From Parahalioglobus pacificus (lineage in GTDB: Bacteria > Pseudomonadota > Gammaproteobacteria > Pseudomonadales > Halieaceae), in contig NZ_BMYM01000001.1 in NCBI RefSeq assembly GCF_014652275.1, positions 868,001 through 932,000 on the forward strand: a stretch of 64,000 bases of DNA, written 5' to 3'. How positions within the stretch are numbered: the first letter of the stretch is position 1; the number at the start of each line of letters is the position of its first letter. Positions 60,335-64,000 of the stretch are shown here, piece after piece. A program made the position numbers and the translations under genes. The notes under the pieces were generated by a model that saw only the letters and a program-made list of their open reading frames with translations, made no database searches and was not told the DNA's origin.

Positions 60335-61306
60335 CTACTGCCGTGAATTCTGTGCCCGCAGCTCCTCGGGTACTTCGAGGTCGGAGCCACAATACTTGCA
60401 GTACACCGCGTCAAGTGCGTGTCCGCTGCGCACACAGTTGGGGCAGTTCCAGTTCAGTACACGGTTGTCATCGCCCTGCATTTTTTCGTAGAGCTTGGTG
60501 GTCACGATCGCCGTTGGCACAGCAATGATGGAATAACCCAGCAGCATGCCCAGGGAAGACACCACGCGTCCCGCGGCCGTGACCGGCACGACATCGCCGT
60601 AGCCCACAGTGGTAATCGTGACAATCGCCCAATAGATGCTGATGGGAATGCTGGTAAAACCGCTGGACGGACCTTCGATGACGTAGATCAGACAGCCAAA
60701 GATAATGGTGAGGATGATTACCATCGAAAAGAAGACGAAGATCGCGCGTGAGGACTTGCGCAGCACGTCGAGAATTTCGGCGTACTCTTTCACCAGGCTG
60801 AAAAGCCGCAGAACCCGGAAAATGCGCAATATACGCAGTAGACGCACGATGGTGAGCGAGGCGGCGCCGGGAATCAGGAATGCCATGTAGGTCGGCAGGA
60901 TGGAGAGTAGGTCTACGACGCCGTAGAGGCTGGTGACGTACTCCCTGCGATTTTCTGAACACCAGATGCGAATGGCGTATTCCACGGTGAACAGCAGCGT
61001 GAACATCACTTCGATGCGCCAGAAGAGTGCGCCATAACTGGCGTGAAGCTCAGGGATGGAGTCCAGCATGATGACCGTAACAGACGCGAGTATGGCGACG
61101 ATCAGTAGCAGGTCAAAGGCCTTGCCGGCTCCACTTTCGGTGCCAAAAATGACTCGGAAAAAACGGCGCTGCAGCGGGGTGAGTGCGCGCTTGCCGTGGG
61201 TAGATACACCTGTGTCCGAAGGTGTGCTCGTGTCGTTTGAGTGATTCAATGGCTGTCCAGGATGCGTGCTAAGCTTTCCCGCTATTTCGGGTTGATAGGA
61301 GCACAA
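60335..61306 (-). CDS. Voltage-gated-type potassium channel with C-terminal zinc ribbon
   Basis: A 323-residue ion transporter with six membrane helices. The fourth helix is rich in Arg (RLLRILRIFRVLRL, residues 155-168), as in voltage sensors. The selectivity filter TTVGYGD is at 232-238. The cytoplasmic tail ends with CPNC (Cys288, Cys291) and CKYCG (Cys303, Cys306), a likely zinc ribbon, which is uncommon in such channels. The start is uncertain: GTG 61306 gives a long polar N-terminus, and TTG 61249 is an alternative. It is divergent from the PhzF gene, and the 14-bp repeats lie between them. Confidence 0.87.
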   Translation of the reverse strand: MCSYQPEIAGKLSTHPGQPLNHSNDTSTPSDTGVSTHGKRALTPLQRRFFRVIFGTESGAGKAFDLLLIVAILASVTVIMLDSIPELHASYGALFWRIEVMFTLLFTVEYAIRIWCSENRREYVTSLYGVVDLLSILPTYMAFLIPGAASLTIVRLLRILRIFRVLRLFSLVKEYAEILDVLRKSSRAIFVFFSMVIILTIIFGCLIYVIEGPSSGFTSIPISIYWAIVTITTVGYGDVVPVTAAGRVVSSLGMLLGYSIIAVPTAIVTTKLYEKMQGDDNRVLNWNCPNCVRSGHALDAVYCKYCGSDLEVPEELRAQNSRQ

Positions 61307-61321
61307 TCACCTTCACCCGGT

Positions 61322-61391
61322 CAACAGGCGACGTGCAACAGGCGACGTGCAACAGGCGACGTGCAACAGGCGACGTGCAACAGGCGACGTG
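61322..61391 (+). repeat. Five 14-bp direct tandem repeats
   Basis: CAACAGGCGACGTG repeated five times exactly (61322, 61336, 61350, 61364, 61378), ending one base inside the GGAGG ribosome binding site of the PhzF gene. Fourteen is not a multiple of three. Since the array lies upstream of the start, copy-number change would alter leader length or promoter spacing rather than the protein. Confidence 0.95.
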
Positions 61392-61400
61392 GAGGACATA

Positions 61401-62237
61401 ATGACGGGTGATAATGCTTTTCCGCTATATCAGGTTGATGCATTCACCGACAAGGTGCTGGGGGGTAACCCGGCTGCTGTGATGCCGCTGCAGCAGTGGC
61501 CGTCGGATACGGTGCTGCAGGCAATCGCCGCGGAGAATAACTTATCCGAAACGGCGTACTTTGCCCCCGAAGGCAAAGGGTTTCGGCTGCGCTGGTTTAC
61601 CCCTGCAGTTGAGGTCGAGCTTTGCGGACACGCCACACTTGCCACTGCGCATGTGTTGTACCGCCATCTGAATTACACCGGAGATGCCGTAAGCTTCTTC
61701 ACGCGCAGTGGCGAACTCATGGTTGCGCCAGCGCAACAGCCTGGCCAAAACGGCCCCGCGCGTTACAGCATGGACTTCCCGCTGCCAGCCCTGGGTGAAC
61801 TGACGGTGCCCGATGGCCTGGAAACTGCTTTGGGCGTAGCGATCAGCGACATGCAGGCCCCGGTGGGTAACCCCAGTATGGCGGTTTGTGTTGTGGAGGA
61901 TGAGGCCGCAGTCCGTGCACTGTCACCAGATTTCGCCGGGATTGCCGCGGCCACACCGCTGAACATTATCGCCACTGCGCAGGGAGACAGTTGCGATATC
62001 GTTTCGAGGTTTTTCGGCCCACAGGTGGGCATCGATGAGGATCCCGTCACAGGGTCAGCGCATTGCTGTCTTGCAGCCTATTGGGGCAAACGATTGGGGG
62101 CCACAAGCCTGTCAGCCCGGCAGCTCTCTGCGCGAGGGGGCGGGATGGACATCACTATTGATGGCGATCGGGTAAAACTGGGTGGTGCCGCTGTGACTTA
62201 TCTTGTCGGTGAGGTGGTTGCCCACGCGCTCTTATAG
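61401..62237 (+). CDS. PhzF family isomerase-like protein
   Basis: A 278-residue protein of the PhzF/YddE fold. It begins FPLYQVDAFTDKVLGGNPAA (residues 6-25), where PhzF proteins start, and contains NNLSETAYFAPEG with the conserved catalytic-site Glu, VEVELCGHATLATAHVLY and VGIDEDPVTGSAHCCLAAYW. Most members are uncharacterised isomerases or epimerases rather than phenazine enzymes; no phenazine cluster is present. GGAGG at 61391-61395 supports ATG 61401. It overlaps the convergent tesA end by 6 bases. Confidence 0.92.
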   Translation: MTGDNAFPLYQVDAFTDKVLGGNPAAVMPLQQWPSDTVLQAIAAENNLSETAYFAPEGKGFRLRWFTPAVEVELCGHATLATAHVLYRHLNYTGDAVSFFTRSGELMVAPAQQPGQNGPARYSMDFPLPALGELTVPDGLETALGVAISDMQAPVGNPSMAVCVVEDEAAVRALSPDFAGIAAATPLNIIATAQGDSCDIVSRFFGPQVGIDEDPVTGSAHCCLAAYWGKRLGATSLSARQLSARGGGMDITIDGDRVKLGGAAVTYLVGEVVAHALL

Positions 62238-62882
62238 CGCAGGCTCATCCAGCAACGACTGCAGCGTGGGCCAGACATTGTTCAGCAGCGCGGGCTGTGC
62301 CTCTACCGTTGGGTGTATGCCGTCTGCCTGCATCAACGAAGGTTCGGTCGCTACACCCTCCAGCATAAAGGGGCCCAACACGCTGCCGGTCTCCTCAGCC
62401 ACGACACCAAAGGATTCCCGGAATAGGCGGGTATAGCGTGATCCGTAATTGGGCGGAATCTCCATGCTCAAAAAGATGACGCGCGCACCGGCCTGCTGTG
62501 ACAGCTGCGCCATCTCGCGCAGGTTGTCGCGAAACCGATTCACCGGATAGCCTCTGAGTCCGTCATTGCCGCCAAGTTCGATGATCACGATTCGCGGTTG
62601 GTGCTGTTCCAGTAGCTGGGGTAAGCGTCGCAATCCGCCGCCGGATGTTTCGCCACTGATGCTCGCGTTGACTACAACGGTGTCAGGGTGTGACGCCTCC
62701 AGTTGGTCCGCAAGCAGTGCAACCCAGCCCTCTTCCAGCGACATGCCGTAGGCAGCGCTGATACTATCGCCCAGCACCAATACCGATTGCCCGGTTGCCG
62801 CTGATGTTTGCGCGAACCCCAGCAGTAACAATCCGAGCGCAAGCCGCTGACGTAAAACGCGAAAAAGGAATCGTCGAAGCAT
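62232..62882 (-). CDS. tesA: Multifunctional acyl-CoA thioesterase/arylesterase I
   Basis: A 216-residue SGNH hydrolase with a signal peptide (LALGLLLLGFAQTSAA). The catalytic residues are Ser40 in VLGDSISAAYG, Asn106 in GGNDGLRG, and Asp187 and His190 in DGIHPT. TesA hydrolyses acyl-CoA thioesters and esters in the periplasm. Its ATG shares bases with the divergent ybbA start (CATG at 62880-62883), so there is no intergenic space. This tesA-ybbA arrangement is conserved in gammaproteobacteria. Confidence 0.94.
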   Translation of the reverse strand: MLRRFLFRVLRQRLALGLLLLGFAQTSAATGQSVLVLGDSISAAYGMSLEEGWVALLADQLEASHPDTVVVNASISGETSGGGLRRLPQLLEQHQPRIVIIELGGNDGLRGYPVNRFRDNLREMAQLSQQAGARVIFLSMEIPPNYGSRYTRLFRESFGVVAEETGSVLGPFMLEGVATEPSLMQADGIHPTVEAQPALLNNVWPTLQSLLDEPAL

Positions 62883-63543
62883 GATTACAGTCGAAAATCT
62901 CCAGAAACGAGTGCCTATGGCGGGCGGCGAGCTGGAGATACTGAAAGGGATTAACCTCGAAATCAAGTCGGGCGAGGCCGTTGCTATCATCGGCGCATCG
63001 GGCTCGGGCAAGTCCACCTTGTTGGGGTTGCTGGCCGGCCTCGATGAGGCCAGCGAGGGCAGGGTAGTCATCGGCGATACCGATCTTGCAGAACTCGACG
63101 AGGACGGCCGGGCCGTGTTCAGGGCGCGGGAGGTCGGGTTCGTGTTTCAGTCCTTCCAATTATTGCCCGCGCTGACCGCGCTTGAGAATGTGATGTTGCC
63201 CCTGGAAATGCAGGGCAACAAGGATGCGCGGCAACAGGCGGAGCATTTTCTGGACCGTGTTGGCCTCGGTGAGCGTGTGGATCACTACCCGCGCCAGATG
63301 TCGGGCGGGGAACAGCAGCGTGTCGCAATCGCACGTGCGTTCGCTGCCAAACCGCGCATTCTGTTTGCCGACGAGCCCACGGGCAATCTCGATACTGCCA
63401 CAGGCGATCGCATTGAGGAGCTGCTGTTCGAGCTCAACAGGGAAGAGGGTACAACGCTGGTATTGGTGACCCATGACCTGCAACTGGCCAGTCGCTGTGA
63501 GCGACAGCTGACCCTGGAAGCCGGTGAGATGGTAGCGAGCTGA
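62881..63543 (+). CDS. ybbA: ABC transporter ATP-binding protein, YbbA
   Basis: A 220-residue ABC ATPase of the LolD/MacB group. Walker A is GASGSGKST (residues 38-46), the signature is MSGGEQQRV and Walker B is RILFADEPTG, followed by an H-loop His in LVTHDLQL. It energises the large permease whose gene starts 4 bases after its stop. Its ATG overlaps the tesA start on the other strand, so any promoter lies within tesA. Confidence 0.94.
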   Translation: MITVENLQKRVPMAGGELEILKGINLEIKSGEAVAIIGASGSGKSTLLGLLAGLDEASEGRVVIGDTDLAELDEDGRAVFRAREVGFVFQSFQLLPALTALENVMLPLEMQGNKDARQQAEHFLDRVGLGERVDHYPRQMSGGEQQRVAIARAFAAKPRILFADEPTGNLDTATGDRIEELLFELNREEGTTLVLVTHDLQLASRCERQLTLEAGEMVAS

Positions 63544-63547
63544 TCCG

Positions 63548-64000
63548 ATGTCGATGACAGCTTCACGCATGCTGGTGCGCGATTGGCGCGGCGGCGAATT
63601 AGGTATCCTGGTGGCAGCGTTGGTGTTGGCCGTTGCAATGGTCTCGGGTATTTCTGCCTTTACCACGCGCCTGCAAAACGCGCTGGAACAGGAGAGCCAT
63701 CGTTTTCTGGCGGCCGACCGCGTGGTTCGTGCCAGCACTGTTATGCCAGAGCAGTGGTTGGCCGAGGCACGTACTCAGGGACTACAAACTGCCCAAACCC
63801 TGACATTCCCCTCCATGGTATTTGCCGGTGATGAGGCCATGTACCTGGCCTCCATCAAGGCAGTGACCGATGACTACCCGCTGCGCGGCGATCTCACCAG
63901 TTCGCGCGAGCCCTTCGGTGCTGCCGAGCTTGCTGCCCAGGGGCCGGCGCCAGGCACTGTCTGGCTGGATTCCCGCCTGTTCCCATTGTTGGACGTTTCC
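63548..64000 (+). CDS. ybbP: ABC transporter permease, YbbP-like, N-terminal part
   Basis: The first 151 codons of a gene cut by the window end. It has a start in the form MSMTASRMLVRDWRGGELGI, a long first hydrophobic helix (residues ~18-42, ILVAALVLAVAMVSGISAF) and then a periplasmic region (ALEQESHRFLAADRVVRAST). YbbP proteins are large FtsX-type permeases that work with YbbA and TesA. ATG 63548 is chosen because it lies four bases past the ybbA stop. Confidence 0.9.
   Translation, partial: MSMTASRMLVRDWRGGELGILVAALVLAVAMVSGISAFTTRLQNALEQESHRFLAADRVVRASTVMPEQWLAEARTQGLQTAQTLTFPSMVFAGDEAMYLASIKAVTDDYPLRGDLTSSREPFGAAELAAQGPAPGTVWLDSRLFPLLDVS

Noticed and set aside
61322-61391. Tandem repeats as a CRISPR array
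   Set aside because: Units are contiguous without spacers and too short; no cas genes are nearby.

Overview
The window reads as a piece of chromosome from a marine gammaproteobacterium, most likely of the OM60/NOR5 (Halieaceae-like) type. That placement is inference. It rests on moderate-to-high GC coding sequence, several acyl-CoA dehydrogenases, large TonB-dependent receptors, AraC regulators with an arabinose-binding-type N-terminus, a complete psp cluster, and the tesA/ybbA divergent pair. No rRNA, tRNA, CRISPR array, insertion sequence, prophage or integron integrase was seen.

Region 1 (1-4640) is the accessory part. After the tail of a CaiB/BaiF CoA-transferase come six small-to-medium genes, all on the + strand and several visibly AT-rich. 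At least four are followed by attC-like imperfect inverted repeats, and a repeated leader block beginning TGTCCGCT or close to it recurs next to the genes. This looks like a gene-cassette cluster without an integrase. Its last gene is a membrane-anchored MutS-like ATPase preceded by an overlapping 11-codon leader ORF.

Region 2 (4639-13971) is central metabolism: an acyl-CoA dehydrogenase; an aldehyde dehydrogenase overlapping a glycerol kinase; a secreted multidomain redox protein (peroxiredoxin-like part, haem c motif, copper-hydroxylase-like part, EF-hands); and a class III aminotransferase/succinate-semialdehyde dehydrogenase pair.

Region 3 (14106-17100) is the phage-shock system: pspF divergent from a sigma-54-type promoter driving a 59-residue membrane peptide, pspA, pspB and pspC. 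Region 4 (17101-28037) holds hydrolases, an EamA transporter, S-formylglutathione hydrolase, a MAPEG protein, a nucleoside-recognition-domain membrane protein, an AraC regulator, small uncharacterised genes with strong terminators, and polyphosphate kinase.

Region 5 (28278-33061) is an AraC regulator divergent from DUF1214/DUF1254 proteins and a TonB-dependent receptor, possibly a small uptake or processing locus. Region 6 (33181-49638) mixes housekeeping and envelope genes: GFA protein, zinc metallopeptidase, FetB-like permease, WYL regulator, alanine-rich repeat lipoprotein, peroxiredoxin, MATE pump, acyltransferase, oxidoreductases, DUF885 protein, a gene interrupted by an in-frame amber codon, and a pair of acyl-CoA dehydrogenases. 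Region 7 (49790-64000) has hrpB, an S41 peptidase, a Cof-type phosphatase, a second TonB-dependent receptor, YtfJ, YgiQ, a voltage-gated-type K+ channel with a C-terminal zinc ribbon, a PhzF protein behind a five-copy 14-bp tandem repeat, tesA, ybbA and the start of its permease.
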